Translations under genes and position numbers: made by a program
In this document: positions 37,326 through 45,473 of the stretch, piece after piece
Position numbering within the stretch: the first letter of the stretch is position 1
How the letters are laid out: every line of letters begins with the position of its first letter
Assembly (NCBI GenBank): GCA_018432315.1
Contig: JAHDLB010000026.1
Span: 31,975-95,974 of the forward strand
Direction: 5' to 3'
DNA length: 64,000 nucleotides
Source of the DNA: Anaerolineae bacterium
GTDB taxonomy: Bacteria > Chloroflexota > Anaerolineae > Aggregatilineales > Aggregatilineaceae
The notes under the pieces: model-generated
What the model saw: only the letters and a program-made list of their open reading frames with translations
Databases searched by the model: none
Told to the model about the DNA's origin: nothing

Positions 37326-37811
37326 ATGACGTCAGAACTGTACCTGCGTCGCAAGCTCACCTTGCGCGCCCACGGAAAACAGGTCGTCTTCGTCAAGAAG
37401 TCGAACGAGCGCCCCGAACACGTCATCATGAAAGCCTTGCTGTGGGCGCTGTACCTGCCGCGCTACCCGCAAATGGGCGTCGAAATCGCCATCGGCGACC
37501 GCTACAAGCCGGACGTCGTGCAGCTCGACGAGCGCGGCAATCCCCAGTTCTGGGGCGAAGCGGGCGAGGTCGGCGAGGACAAGATTCGCTCGCTGGTCAA
37601 GCGCTTTCGCGGCACGCATTTCGTGGTAGCCCGCTGGCACACGCGCCTCGATTCGCTGGCGGACATCGTGCGGGATGCGCTGGACGGCGTCAAACGCTCG
37701 GCGCCCTTCGACCTGGTGAGCCTGCCCGACGACAGCGCCGACCGGTTCATCGACGATGGGCGCGACATTCACATCACGCTGAACGACGTCGAATGGATGC
37801 GGCTGGGCTGA
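37326..37811 (+). CDS. YaeQ-like PD-(D/E)xK domain protein
   Basis: 161 residues from ATG 37326. The core RPEHVIMKALLWALYLPRYPQMGVEIAIGDRYKPDVVQLDERGNPQFWGEAGEVGEDKIRSLVKRF follows the YaeQ pattern: a helix with MxxxLLxxAL, then P-D-[hydrophobic], then W-x-E-x-G and D-K-x-I. In PD-(D/E)xK nucleases these are the metal-binding Asp and Glu. YaeQ proteins are about 180 residues and of unknown function. The Lys of the canonical E-x-K is not in its usual place (EAG), as in YaeQ, so activity is uncertain. A TATACT box lies at 37284-37289. Confidence 0.6.
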   Translation: MTSELYLRRKLTLRAHGKQVVFVKKSNERPEHVIMKALLWALYLPRYPQMGVEIAIGDRYKPDVVQLDERGNPQFWGEAGEVGEDKIRSLVKRFRGTHFVVARWHTRLDSLADIVRDALDGVKRSAPFDLVSLPDDSADRFIDDGRDIHITLNDVEWMRLG

Positions 37812-37872
37812 GATTTGCCCGCAAGCCGTGTATAATCAGACGCGCGCCTGAACCCCATAAGGATATTCGGCC

Positions 37873-38700
37873 ATGACAGCACGTTCCAATAACGGGGTAG
37901 TCCCGCACGACTACCACATGCACAGCACGGCGAGCTGCGACTGTCACGCCTCGATGGCGGAGATGTGCCAGAGCGCCCTGCAGCACGGCATCGCGGAGAT
38001 CGCCTTCACCGAGCATTTCGATCCCAAGCCGGAGGACATCTGCGCCGGGTTCTACGATCCGGCGGGGTACTTCGACGCGCTGGAGGCGGTGCGCCGGGTC
38101 TTCGGCCCGCAGGGGCTGACGATCCGCGCCGGGGTCGAAGTGGGCGAGATGCACCGCTATCGTGACGTCGTCCAGCCCGTGCTGGAGGCGTGGCCCTACG
38201 ACATCGTGCTGGGCAGCCTGCACTGGTCCGGCGAGAACAGCGTCTTCGACGAGGACTACTTCCGCCAGACGCCGCCCGAAACGGCGATCCCGGCCTACTT
38301 CGACGAACTGGCCGAGATGGCGCGCGGCGGCGGCTTCGACGTGCTGGCGCATGCCGACGTGTTCAAGCGGACGGCTTACGGCGTCTACGGGAGCTTCGAC
38401 GTCGCGGACTGGGAAGACTGCGTGCGCCCGGTGTGGGACGCCTGCATCGGCAACGGAATCGGGGTCGAGATCAACACGGTCGGGCTGCGAATCCCGGTCG
38501 GCGACACGCACCCATCGCTGGAAGCGCTGCGCTGGTACCGCGCCATGGGCGGCGAGCGGCTGACCCTCGGCAGCGACAGCCACCGCCCGGCGCACGTCGG
38601 CTATGGGCTGGCCGCGGCGCTGGACCTCGCCCGCGAGGCCGGCTTCACCCGCGTGTGCCGCTACGAGAACCGCCAGATCGTGGAATGGATCGCCATCTAG
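37873..38700 (+). CDS. PHP-domain histidinol-phosphatase family protein
   Basis: 275 residues. The PHP motifs are in order: DYHMHSTASCD (two His), IAFTEHFD (Glu/His), RAGVEVGE (Glu), DIVLGSLHW (His), VLAHADVFK (His) and the last GSDSHRPAHVG (Asp, His). This is the layout of HisK-type histidinol-phosphatases, which cleave histidinol phosphate in His biosynthesis with a trinuclear metal site. No other his genes are nearby, so a different phosphoester substrate is possible. ATG 37873, after ATAAGGATATT; a TATAAT box lies at 37840-37845. Confidence 0.87.
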   Translation: MTARSNNGVVPHDYHMHSTASCDCHASMAEMCQSALQHGIAEIAFTEHFDPKPEDICAGFYDPAGYFDALEAVRRVFGPQGLTIRAGVEVGEMHRYRDVVQPVLEAWPYDIVLGSLHWSGENSVFDEDYFRQTPPETAIPAYFDELAEMARGGGFDVLAHADVFKRTAYGVYGSFDVADWEDCVRPVWDACIGNGIGVEINTVGLRIPVGDTHPSLEALRWYRAMGGERLTLGSDSHRPAHVGYGLAAALDLAREAGFTRVCRYENRQIVEWIAI

Positions 38701-38822
38701 TCCCGCACTCACCGCGTGGTACGCGGGGAACCAGTCGCGCAGGAACGCGATTTGCGCGATAATGATACGCATCGACGAGGCGGTTGCTCGCCCAGGCGCA
38801 GCCGGCGAAAGGACGGGACGCC

Positions 38823-39299
38823 ATGCAACACTGCTCTCACTGCGGCGCGCAGAACATAAACGGCATCATCTTCTGCGAGAAGTGCGGCATTGCGCTGGTG
38901 CCAACCCCGCTGATCACGCGCCGGCTCGGCGAAGGCGCCGTCAAACACGCGACATCGGAGTTGAACGACGAGAACGTGTTGATCCTGCACGTCGATTCGG
39001 TCGAATCGCCGGTGATGCTCCAGCTTCGCGGCGAGCTGATCCTGGGGCGCGTCTCCGAACAGGCCGAGAACGTCACCTACCTCAACCTGACGCCCTACGG
39101 CGCGGACGACATGGGCGTATCCCGGCGCCACGCGCGGCTGCTCCGCGACGAGAAGGCCGTGTACCTGACGGACCTCAACAGCACCAATGGCACGCGGCTC
39201 AACGGCGAGCTGCTGCCGTCTTCGGTCGAGAAACGCCTGCGCGATGGCGACGAGATCGCCCTGGGCAAGCTCAAGCTCTATGTCTACTTCAAGATCTAG
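38823..39299 (+). CDS. Zinc-ribbon plus FHA domain protein
   Basis: 158 residues. N-terminal zinc ribbon CSHCGAQNINGIIFCEKCG (C-x2-C, then C-x2-C; residues 4-22), a linker, then an FHA domain (about 55-158) with GRVSEQ, the phosphothreonine-binding SRRHARL and the DLNSTNGTRLNGELL motif. FHA domains bind phospho-Thr peptides, so this protein may be a target or adaptor of Ser/Thr kinases such as that at 12121. ATG 38823, after GAAAGGAC. The stop codon lies 20 bp inside the next gene, so the two are probably coupled. Confidence 0.85.
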   Translation: MQHCSHCGAQNINGIIFCEKCGIALVPTPLITRRLGEGAVKHATSELNDENVLILHVDSVESPVMLQLRGELILGRVSEQAENVTYLNLTPYGADDMGVSRRHARLLRDEKAVYLTDLNSTNGTRLNGELLPSSVEKRLRDGDEIALGKLKLYVYFKI

Positions 39300-40515
39300 A
39301 TGGTCCCTGGTTTGGGCCGGCCTGCTGGCCCTGGTACTGGCTGCGTGCGGCACCGGCGGCGCCAAGATCGACGACCCGCTGATCCTGGTTGCGACGTCCG
39401 TCCCGCCCGACGCCAACTTCATCGACTACACGCACCCGTCCGGCGTGTTTTCGCTGCGCCTGCCGCCGGACTGGATCGCCGGGGACCTGCCGGACCCGAA
39501 CGGGGTGCGCGTCCAGTTCACCACCATCGAGGACTCCCAGGCCGTCACGCGCCTGAGCGTGTACGTGGTCAACACCGGCCAGCCGATGACCGCCGAAGCG
39601 TTCGCCCAGGCAGCCAACGCCTACCAGCCGCCCGATGACGTGGCCGGGTACGAGTGGGCCGAGATCGAGCGGGCGGCCCAGCGCGACGGCAGCCGCCGGA
39701 TCACCGGCGTGCGCACCTACCCCGTGCTGGGGCCGCGCAGCCTCAACATCTTCCTGCAAGGGGATGGCGCCTTCTTCAGCGCGCTGGAAGCCGACGTCAC
39801 CGGCATCGACGCCGCGACGAGCGAGCAACTGGCCGCGGTGATCAACACCTTCCGCATCAACCGCGACGCGGACCTGACGATCGGCACCGTCCAGCAGGCG
39901 GCGGGCGTCACGTCGTACACCGGCGTGATCGGCTTCGATGGCTACCTGGCCTGGACCGACAGCAGCGGCACCTTTCACCTGACCGGGCAGGCCGTCAACA
40001 CCACGTCCCAGGCCATCGAAGCGGTGCGGCTCTCCGGCGTGCTGTACGACAACCAGGGCCGCCGCCTGGCCGAGCAGTCGGACATCCTGCCGCTGGACGT
40101 GCTGGGGCCGGGCGAGGCCGCGCCGTTCGACCTGCGCTTCGAGGGGGGCAAGCCCGCCACCGCCGTGCGCTACGAGTTGAACGTCGCCGGGCGTCAGGCG
40201 GATTACGCGCTGCAAACGTACTACGGTCCGGACAATTTCGCCGTGGCGAACGACCGCGCCGTCTACAACGATCGCGGCACGCTGGTCATTCAGGGCGAGC
40301 TGGCGAACACCGGGCCGCGCGCGGCAACGGCGGTGAAGATCGTGGTGACGATCTGGGACGACCGGGGGCACGTCGTGGCGACCGAGACGGTGTTCGTCGC
40401 CCGGCCGCAGCTCGTCCCGCAGGAAGCGGTCGCGTTCGAGGTGCCGTTCTACGATCTGGGCGGCCCGGCGGTCACCTACACGCTGACGGTGCTCGGCACG
40501 GCGGCGGGCGGCTAG
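39280..40515 (+). CDS. Lipoprotein with PsbP-like domain and Ig-like C-terminus
   Basis: 411 residues. ATG 39280 lies inside the end of the FHA gene and gives a basic N-terminus (MSTSRSRW), a hydrophobic stretch and the lipobox VLAAC (Cys about 23). The mature protein opens with YTHPSGVFSLRLPPDWIAGDLP, a PsbP-like start as in the proteins at 21173 and 59729. The second half has two beta-sandwich-like units (FHLTGQAVNTTSQAIEAVRLSGVLYD, and LVIQGELANTGPRAATAVKIVVTIWD), of the FxLYD type. Exported and lipid-anchored; function unknown. Initiation by coupling is likely because no good ribosome-binding site is seen. Confidence 0.75.
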   Translation: MSTSRSRWSLVWAGLLALVLAACGTGGAKIDDPLILVATSVPPDANFIDYTHPSGVFSLRLPPDWIAGDLPDPNGVRVQFTTIEDSQAVTRLSVYVVNTGQPMTAEAFAQAANAYQPPDDVAGYEWAEIERAAQRDGSRRITGVRTYPVLGPRSLNIFLQGDGAFFSALEADVTGIDAATSEQLAAVINTFRINRDADLTIGTVQQAAGVTSYTGVIGFDGYLAWTDSSGTFHLTGQAVNTTSQAIEAVRLSGVLYDNQGRRLAEQSDILPLDVLGPGEAAPFDLRFEGGKPATAVRYELNVAGRQADYALQTYYGPDNFAVANDRAVYNDRGTLVIQGELANTGPRAATAVKIVVTIWDDRGHVVATETVFVARPQLVPQEAVAFEVPFYDLGGPAVTYTLTVLGTAAGG

Positions 40516-41555
40516 CGCCGCGAAAACCCCAGTTCCCCCTCGATCAATTCGATCAGCGTCCCGTCCGGGTCGGTGAAGAACGCGATCCGCGCGCTACCAG
40601 TCGAGTTCACCGGCCCGACGGTGAACGGGACGCCCGCCCCGGCGAGCTGGTCGGCGATGGCGTCCAGCCCGGTGACGCGCAGCGCGAAATGGCGCAGCCC
40701 CACCTGCCGGTCGTCGCCCTTCCAGCCGGGCGGCTCGGTTTCCGCCTGGGTGAAGCTGAACAACTCCAGCACCCCGCGTCCGGTGTCCAGGTGCGTGAGC
40801 GTGAAGCCGCGCTCGTCGTTGGGGAAATCGAGGTGGCCCAGCACGCGGAACCCCAGCAGCCCCTGGTAGAAATCGAGCGCGCGCTCCAGGTCGCTGACGG
40901 TGATCGTGACGTGGTCCAGGCCGTGAAAGCGCGGCACGGGCCGGTCGGCTGGCTCCGCGGCGGGCTTCTCGACCGGGACGGTCGGCGACGGCAGGCGCAC
41001 CGGCGGCGCGTCGCCCGCGAAGATCGGCGGCGGGTAGCGCACCGGGTTGTCGATGTAGCGCACCAACCGGCGGATCAGCCGGTGGACGGTCTTCGGCTCG
41101 GTCGGCACGTAGGGGTAAATCGGCAGGGCGCTGCTCAGCCCCAGGACCTCGCGGATCTCGTCGGACGAGAGGGCGTCCGGCTCGTTCTGGCGCCCGGCAG
41201 CGACGATCAGGTACGCCTCCGGGTGCAGCTCGTACAGGCGGCGCAGCGTGTTCTGGATCGTCTTGGGGGCGAGGATCTTCACCGCGTCGATGATGGCGAC
41301 GTAGCCGCTGCAGTTACACAGCCCGGCGCCGGGCGCCAGCCGGTCGCTGAGCGCCTGGACGTAGACCGGCTGGGTCGTCAGGCCGGTCAGCTTGACGAAC
41401 CCGCTCGTCTCCGGCGCGCCGATGCGCGTGGCGGGCGGCTCCATCTCCCACACCGTGCGCATGAAGCGCCGGGTGCTCACCGGCAGGTCGTAATCGTCCG
41501 CCGCCGTGTGGACATGGTCGGGCCGGTAAAAACCAAAGACCGCGATCTTGAGCAT
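40512..41555 (-). CDS. Degenerate MglA-like GTPase fused to a VOC domain
   Basis: 347 residues. N-terminal part (1-175) follows the layout of MglA-type small GTPases: KIAVFG at the P-loop strand, PVSTRR, SGYVAIIDAVK, then YLIVAAGRQNEPDALSSDEIREVLGL and PYVPTEPKTVHRLIRRLVRYI. The nucleotide motifs are broken: the P-loop GK[ST] is absent (GFYRPDHVHTA), and NKxD reads GRQN. So it should not bind GTP normally. A Pro-rich linker leads to a vicinal oxygen chelate (glyoxalase) domain (about 215-345: HGLDHVTITVSDLERALDFYQGLLGFRVLG, LRHFALRV, FFTDPDGTLIELIEGE) with metal ligands His and Glu in place. I know no such fusion. Function unknown. Confidence 0.8.
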   Translation of the reverse strand: MLKIAVFGFYRPDHVHTAADDYDLPVSTRRFMRTVWEMEPPATRIGAPETSGFVKLTGLTTQPVYVQALSDRLAPGAGLCNCSGYVAIIDAVKILAPKTIQNTLRRLYELHPEAYLIVAAGRQNEPDALSSDEIREVLGLSSALPIYPYVPTEPKTVHRLIRRLVRYIDNPVRYPPPIFAGDAPPVRLPSPTVPVEKPAAEPADRPVPRFHGLDHVTITVSDLERALDFYQGLLGFRVLGHLDFPNDERGFTLTHLDTGRGVLELFSFTQAETEPPGWKGDDRQVGLRHFALRVTGLDAIADQLAGAGVPFTVGPVNSTGSARIAFFTDPDGTLIELIEGELGFSRR

Positions 41556-41638
41556 GGCTGTTCTCTCTCCCAGGCGCGACGGTGTATGGCACCTGCATTA
41601 TACCGTGTTTGCGGCGCGTCGCTGGCCCGCCGCCCAAC

Positions 41639-41669
41639 AAAAAAGGCACCCGGTCGCGCCGGATGCCTT
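41639..41669 (-). terminator. Intrinsic terminator of the lpdA gene
   Basis: AAGGCACCCGG (41643-41653) pairs with CCGGATGCCTT (41659-41669), one mismatch, followed on the minus strand by a run of six T (41639-41644). It lies 22 bp after the stop codon at 41691. Confidence 0.8.
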
Positions 41670-41690
41670 CGCACGTGGTCCCCAGAGGGG

Positions 41691-43094
41691 CTAGAGGTTG
41701 AGCATGTGCCCTTCGACGCCGTGCGCGATCTCGTGCAGGACCTCGGTCAGCGTCGGGTGGGCGTGCACGTTGTAGGCGATCTCGCGCCCGGTCAGCTCCC
41801 ACTTCTGCGCCAGGGTCAGCTCCGGCAGCAGCTCGGTGACCTCCGGGCCGATCATGTGCGCGCCGAGCAGCTCGCCGTATTTCTTGTCGCTGATCAGCTT
41901 GGCAAAGCCGACGCCCTCGCCCAGCCCCAGCGCCTTGCCGTTGACCTGGAAGGGGAACTTGGCGACGACGATGTCGAAGCCGGCCTCTTTGGCCTGCTCC
42001 TCGGTGTAGCCGAACGAGGCGACCTGCGGCTGGCAGTAGACGGCACGCGGCATCATGCGGTAATCGAGCGTGGTCGTCTCGACGCCGGCGATGTTCTCGG
42101 CGCAAACCACGCCCATCGCGCTGCCGACGTGGGCCAGCATCAGCTTGGCGGTCACGTCGCCGACCGCCCACACGCCGGGCACGCTGGTCGCCATGCGCTC
42201 GTCGACCTCGATCCCGCCCTGCTCGTTGGTCTTCAGCCCGTCGATATTCTCCAGGCCATAGCCTTCCAGGCGCGGCGCGAAGCCGGTCGCCATCAGGGCT
42301 TTCTCGGCTTCGAGCACCTCGGTCTTCTCGCCCTTGGTGACGGTGACCTTGACGCCCTTGCCGGTGTCCTCGACCTTGTCCATCCGCGTGCCGGTCATCA
42401 TCTTGATCCCGGCCCGCTTGTACTGCTTTTCGAGCTCGGCGCTGACCTCGGCATCTTCCAGCGGCAGCAGGCGCGGCAGGTATTCGACCAGCGTCACGTC
42501 CACGCCGTAACTGTGCATGATGTAGCTGAACTCCACGCCAATGGCGCCCGCGCCGACGATCACGATGCTCTTGGGCAGCGTGTCGGACATGATCGCTTCC
42601 AGGTAGGTGATCACGTTGTCCGACAGCTCGACGCCGGGCAGCAGCTTGACGTTGGTGCCGGTGGCGATGATCAGGTTCTTGGTCTTCAGAGTCTCGCTCT
42701 TGCCGTCGCCCAGGTCCACCGTCACGGTCGATTTATCCTGAACGGTGCCCCAGCCCTCGTAAGTGTCGATCTTGTTCTTCTTCATCAGGAAGCCGACGCC
42801 CTTCACCAGCCGGTCGGACGTCTTGCGGCTGCGGTCGAAGGCGACGCTGTAATCGACCGGGACGCCCTCGCCGTTGTTGAAGCCGAATTCCTTCATGCGA
42901 TGCTGGACGATGTGCGCCAGTTCCGCGTTGCGCAGCAGCGCCTTGGACGGGATGCAGCCCACGTTCAGGCAGACGCCGCCCCACCATTCCTTCTCGATGA
43001 TGGCGGTCTTGAGGCCCAACTGGGCGCTGCGGATGGCCGCGACGTAGCCCCCCGGCCCGGCTCCCAGCACGAGAACATCGTATTCTTTCGCCAT
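41691..43094 (-). CDS. lpdA: Dihydrolipoyl dehydrogenase
   Basis: 467 residues from ATG 43094, with AAAGGAG 9 bp upstream (a GTG two codons earlier is too close). FAD-binding [17 protein letters not shown], the redox-active disulfide [11 protein letters not shown] (Cys43, Cys48), the NAD-binding second Rossmann [20 protein letters not shown] and the C-terminal HAHPTLTEV (catalytic His-Glu pair) are all intact. It reoxidises dihydrolipoamide of the E2 or glycine-cleavage H protein and makes NADH. No E1/E2 genes are adjacent, so it may serve several complexes. Confidence 0.96.
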   Translation of the reverse strand: MAKEYDVLVLGAGPGGYVAAIRSAQLGLKTAIIEKEWWGGVCLNVGCIPSKALLRNAELAHIVQHRMKEFGFNNGEGVPVDYSVAFDRSRKTSDRLVKGVGFLMKKNKIDTYEGWGTVQDKSTVTVDLGDGKSETLKTKNLIIATGTNVKLLPGVELSDNVITYLEAIMSDTLPKSIVIVGAGAIGVEFSYIMHSYGVDVTLVEYLPRLLPLEDAEVSAELEKQYKRAGIKMMTGTRMDKVEDTGKGVKVTVTKGEKTEVLEAEKALMATGFAPRLEGYGLENIDGLKTNEQGGIEVDERMATSVPGVWAVGDVTAKLMLAHVGSAMGVVCAENIAGVETTTLDYRMMPRAVYCQPQVASFGYTEEQAKEAGFDIVVAKFPFQVNGKALGLGEGVGFAKLISDKKYGELLGAHMIGPEVTELLPELTLAQKWELTGREIAYNVHAHPTLTEVLHEIAHGVEGHMLNL

Positions 43095-43229
43095 GTGCAC
43101 AGACTCCTTTGGCTCACGTTTTGATCACGCCGGTGCGTGCTAATAGCATCAGGTTCTGTGCAAAGCTTAGCGCAAACCGGCCCGTTTCGCCCACCGGAGG
43201 GCGCACAAGAGCACCCGCGCGAGGGCCGC

Positions 43230-43258
43230 AAAAAAGCCCCCACCGGATGGGTGAGGGC
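43230..43258 (-). terminator. Intrinsic terminator after the YkgJ gene
   Basis: GCCCCCACC (43236-43244) pairs with GGGTGAGGGC (43249-43258), with one mismatch, and on the minus strand runs into six T (43230-43235). It lies 50 bp after the stop codon at 43308. Confidence 0.7.
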
Positions 43259-43307
43259 TGTGCAGTCGGGCGGCCCGGCTACGCGTCGGGGCCAGCGGCG
43301 GAGATGC

Positions 43308-43850
43308 TCACCAGTCGAGCGCGCGTTTGAGGCGCTCCACCACGTTGAAAATGATCGGGCACTGGCCGGCGCCCGCCAGGATCGGCTCCATCAGCCATAG
43401 AAAATCCGGCGTGAGGGCCGGATAGTCGCGGCAGGACTGCGGGCGGTGCGCGTACGCGGCGCACAGCTTGCCGCGCAGCAGCGGGCACGGCGGGCCGCAC
43501 ATCACGCCCCACTCGCCGTTGCGAGCGCCCGCCGCCCGGTTCACCACCCCCCCGGCGACCGCGCCCGGGGGCCGGTCCAGCCCGCGCGCCAGGCGCGTCA
43601 CGTCGTCGGGAACCAGGCCGACAGGCAGCGTGCGGCAGCAGTTGGCGCACGCCGTGCAGTCGATGTGCGGGACGACACCGGCGGCGACCCGGTCTACCAG
43701 CGCGTCCAGCTCGGCGCTGCTGCGCTGTTCGCGGAACCACATGGTTTCGACGTAGTACCGGAACGCGGCGAGATCATCCCGCTGTTGTTCGGCCAGCGCC
43801 GCGATCCGCTCCAGGTTGGTTTCGATGGGCGGCATGCGGCGGAACAACAC
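43308..43850 (-). CDS. YkgJ-family cysteine cluster protein
   Basis: 180 residues from GTG 43850. The Cys pattern is the one of PF03692 (YkgJ): CTACANCC, then CGPPCPLL, KLCAAYAHRPQSCRDYP, with further Cys near the end (GQCPI). Seven to eight Cys suggest a bound zinc or Fe-S cluster; the function of the family is unknown. The GTG has AGAGGT upstream inside the end of the preceding gene, 7 bp apart, so the two are coupled. A helical N-terminal stretch of about 60 residues, which is not part of the family core, precedes the cluster. Confidence 0.82.
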   Translation of the reverse strand: MLFRRMPPIETNLERIAALAEQQRDDLAAFRYYVETMWFREQRSSAELDALVDRVAAGVVPHIDCTACANCCRTLPVGLVPDDVTRLARGLDRPPGAVAGGVVNRAAGARNGEWGVMCGPPCPLLRGKLCAAYAHRPQSCRDYPALTPDFLWLMEPILAGAGQCPIIFNVVERLKRALDW

Positions 43851-43857
43851 GGCACCT

Positions 43858-44157
43858 CTACGACGACGGACCTTCGCTCTTCGCCTTCTCGGCGCGCTCC
43901 TGGAGTTGGTCCAGAATTTCGGTGAAGGTCGCGCTCAGGAAGTTCGTGATCTCTTCCGATTCTTCGAGCTCCTCGGCGGCGACGTCCTTCATCGTGGCGA
44001 TGAACGTATCCTTCGAGATGATGCCCTGCTGGATCAACAGGCGGGCGAGCGCCTTGGCGATCACGAAGCCATCGACGCCGCGCGCGCCCAGGCTCGCCAG
44101 CCCGCCGAACAAATCCCCAAAAATTTCCTGTGTCGTCCGGATGTCTTCTTGTTGCAC
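43858..44157 (-). CDS. Small acidic helical protein, unknown function
   Basis: 99 residues, no signal or membrane helix. The sequence starts MQQEDIRTTQEIFGDLFGG, has a mixed central part (VDGFVIAKALARLLIQQGIIS) and ends in a charged helix (FTEILDQLQERAEKAKSE) that could form a coiled coil. I know no family. It is the first gene of a two-gene unit with the YkgJ protein 7 bp downstream. The ATG follows GGGAGAGAGT. Confidence 0.6.
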   Translation of the reverse strand: MQQEDIRTTQEIFGDLFGGLASLGARGVDGFVIAKALARLLIQQGIISKDTFIATMKDVAAEELEESEEITNFLSATFTEILDQLQERAEKAKSEGPSS

Positions 44158-44243
44158 TGACTCTCTCTCCCAACGCCGTTCGGCTATGCTTCAGTGGGCT
44201 CGATGGTTTAGCGAGCTTGATTGTATCGCGGAGCCGGGCAGTT

Positions 44244-44283
44244 GTCAGGTAGGGAGGCGCAGTATATCATCGTGCGACCTGAC
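44244..44283 (+). promoter_or_regulatory. Stem-loop in the leader of the PlsC-like gene
   Basis: GTCAGGT (44244-44250) pairs with ACCTGAC (44277-44283), and directly inside CGCA (44258-44261) pairs with TGCG (44273-44276), with a one-sided bulge of seven bases. It ends 17 bp before the ATG. It may be a leader hairpin or binding site; no known riboswitch motif. Confidence 0.35.
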
Positions 44284-44300
44284 CAGGGAAAGAGAACGCC

Positions 44301-45344
44301 ATGATGACACGCCGCACCCGCCTCATCCGCCGGATCTTACGCTGGCTCGGCCAGATCACGATTCGCCTGCTGACGCGCACCACCATCACCGGGCGCGAGC
44401 ACCTGGAGACTCCCGGCCCGGTGATCTACGCCGGCAACCACGCGTCCACCTTCGACGCGCTGTTTCTGCTGACCATGCTGCCGTTCGAGACAGCGTTGGT
44501 CGGCCCCGGCGATTTCAAGCTGTTGTGGCCCGCCAACTGGGTGATCGAGCACGTCGGCCTGATCCTCACCCGGCGCGGATCGGTGGACCGCGACAGCCTC
44601 AAGCAGATGCTGGACGTGCTGAAGGGCGGCGGGCGGCTGGCGCTGTTCCCCGAAGGCGGCACCTGGGAAAAGCCGATCGACGACGTGAAATCGGGCGCGA
44701 CGTACCTCTCGCACGCGACCGGGGCGCCGATCGTCCCGATGGGCTTCGGCGGCACGTACCAGGTCTGGCGCGAGATCGCCCGGCTGCGCCGCCCGCGCGT
44801 CACCGTGCGGATCGGGCCGCCGCTGCCGCCGGTGACCGTCCCCGCCGAGCGCGCGCGCCGCCAGGACGCGCTCCAGGCCGCGGCGGTCGACCTGATGTGG
44901 CACATCTACGACCTGCTGCCGCCCGAAACCCGGGCGCATTACGACCGCATGGCCCGCCTGCAATTTTCGGGCCGCCTGCTGATCGACTCCAGCCAGGTCG
45001 CGCTGCCGGACGTGTCGCTCGACGCGCTGGCCGAGCTGGTCAGCAAGCCGAACCTGTTCAGCCCGCTGGTCAAAAACGCCCGGCTGCCGGTCAAACCCTT
45101 CCTGCGCCCGCGCCAGTTCTTCCCCGCGCACGAGATGCGCACCGCGGCCTGCGCGCTGCTGGACGCCTTCAGCACGGGCGATTTCGCCGGGTACCTGGAA
45201 TATCGCCTGGGCGAGGACAAGGCCGACGAAGTCCGCGCCGCGCTGCGCGCCATCACCGGCGTGATGGACGAGGCCGAGAGGGTCGGGGCGAAGGCGTCCT
45301 TCCAGCCCGCCGTGCGGGAGATGATGCCGGTCGGGCGAAGCTGA
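44301..45344 (+). CDS. 1-acyl-sn-glycerol-3-phosphate acyltransferase family (PlsC-like)
   Basis: 347 residues. The acyltransferase core (about 25-200) has NHASTFDAL (the H-x4-D catalytic motif) and FPEGGTWEKP (motif III), plus the P-[IV]-VPMGF block. The extra C-terminal 140 residues (LMWHIYDLLPPETRAHYDRM, etc.) are not part of the core. Members add an acyl chain to lysophosphatidic acid or related lipids at the inner face of the membrane. Two ATGs (44301, 44304) are possible. The leader (44244-44283) can fold into a nested stem (GTCAGGT with ACCTGAC, and CGCA with TGCG). Confidence 0.85.
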   Translation: MMTRRTRLIRRILRWLGQITIRLLTRTTITGREHLETPGPVIYAGNHASTFDALFLLTMLPFETALVGPGDFKLLWPANWVIEHVGLILTRRGSVDRDSLKQMLDVLKGGGRLALFPEGGTWEKPIDDVKSGATYLSHATGAPIVPMGFGGTYQVWREIARLRRPRVTVRIGPPLPPVTVPAERARRQDALQAAAVDLMWHIYDLLPPETRAHYDRMARLQFSGRLLIDSSQVALPDVSLDALAELVSKPNLFSPLVKNARLPVKPFLRPRQFFPAHEMRTAACALLDAFSTGDFAGYLEYRLGEDKADEVRAALRAITGVMDEAERVGAKASFQPAVREMMPVGRS

Positions 45345-45473
45345 TCGCCCATTCATAAAAACCTATAAAACTCCCATAAAATAGCCGCTACACTGCTCAC
45401 TGGCGCGGCGAATACGTGCTAGATTGTGATAAGACACACGAGGCTACGTTCGCACGCGGGTGGGTATTCTTTC

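Noticed and set aside
39654..43124. A very long open frame (over 1,100 codons) on the plus strand
   Set aside because: It lies mostly opposite the VOC-fusion and lpdA genes and alongside the lipoprotein gene. Its composition is Arg/Gln/Ala-rich, as expected from antisense reading of GC-rich codons, with no start signal or domain.
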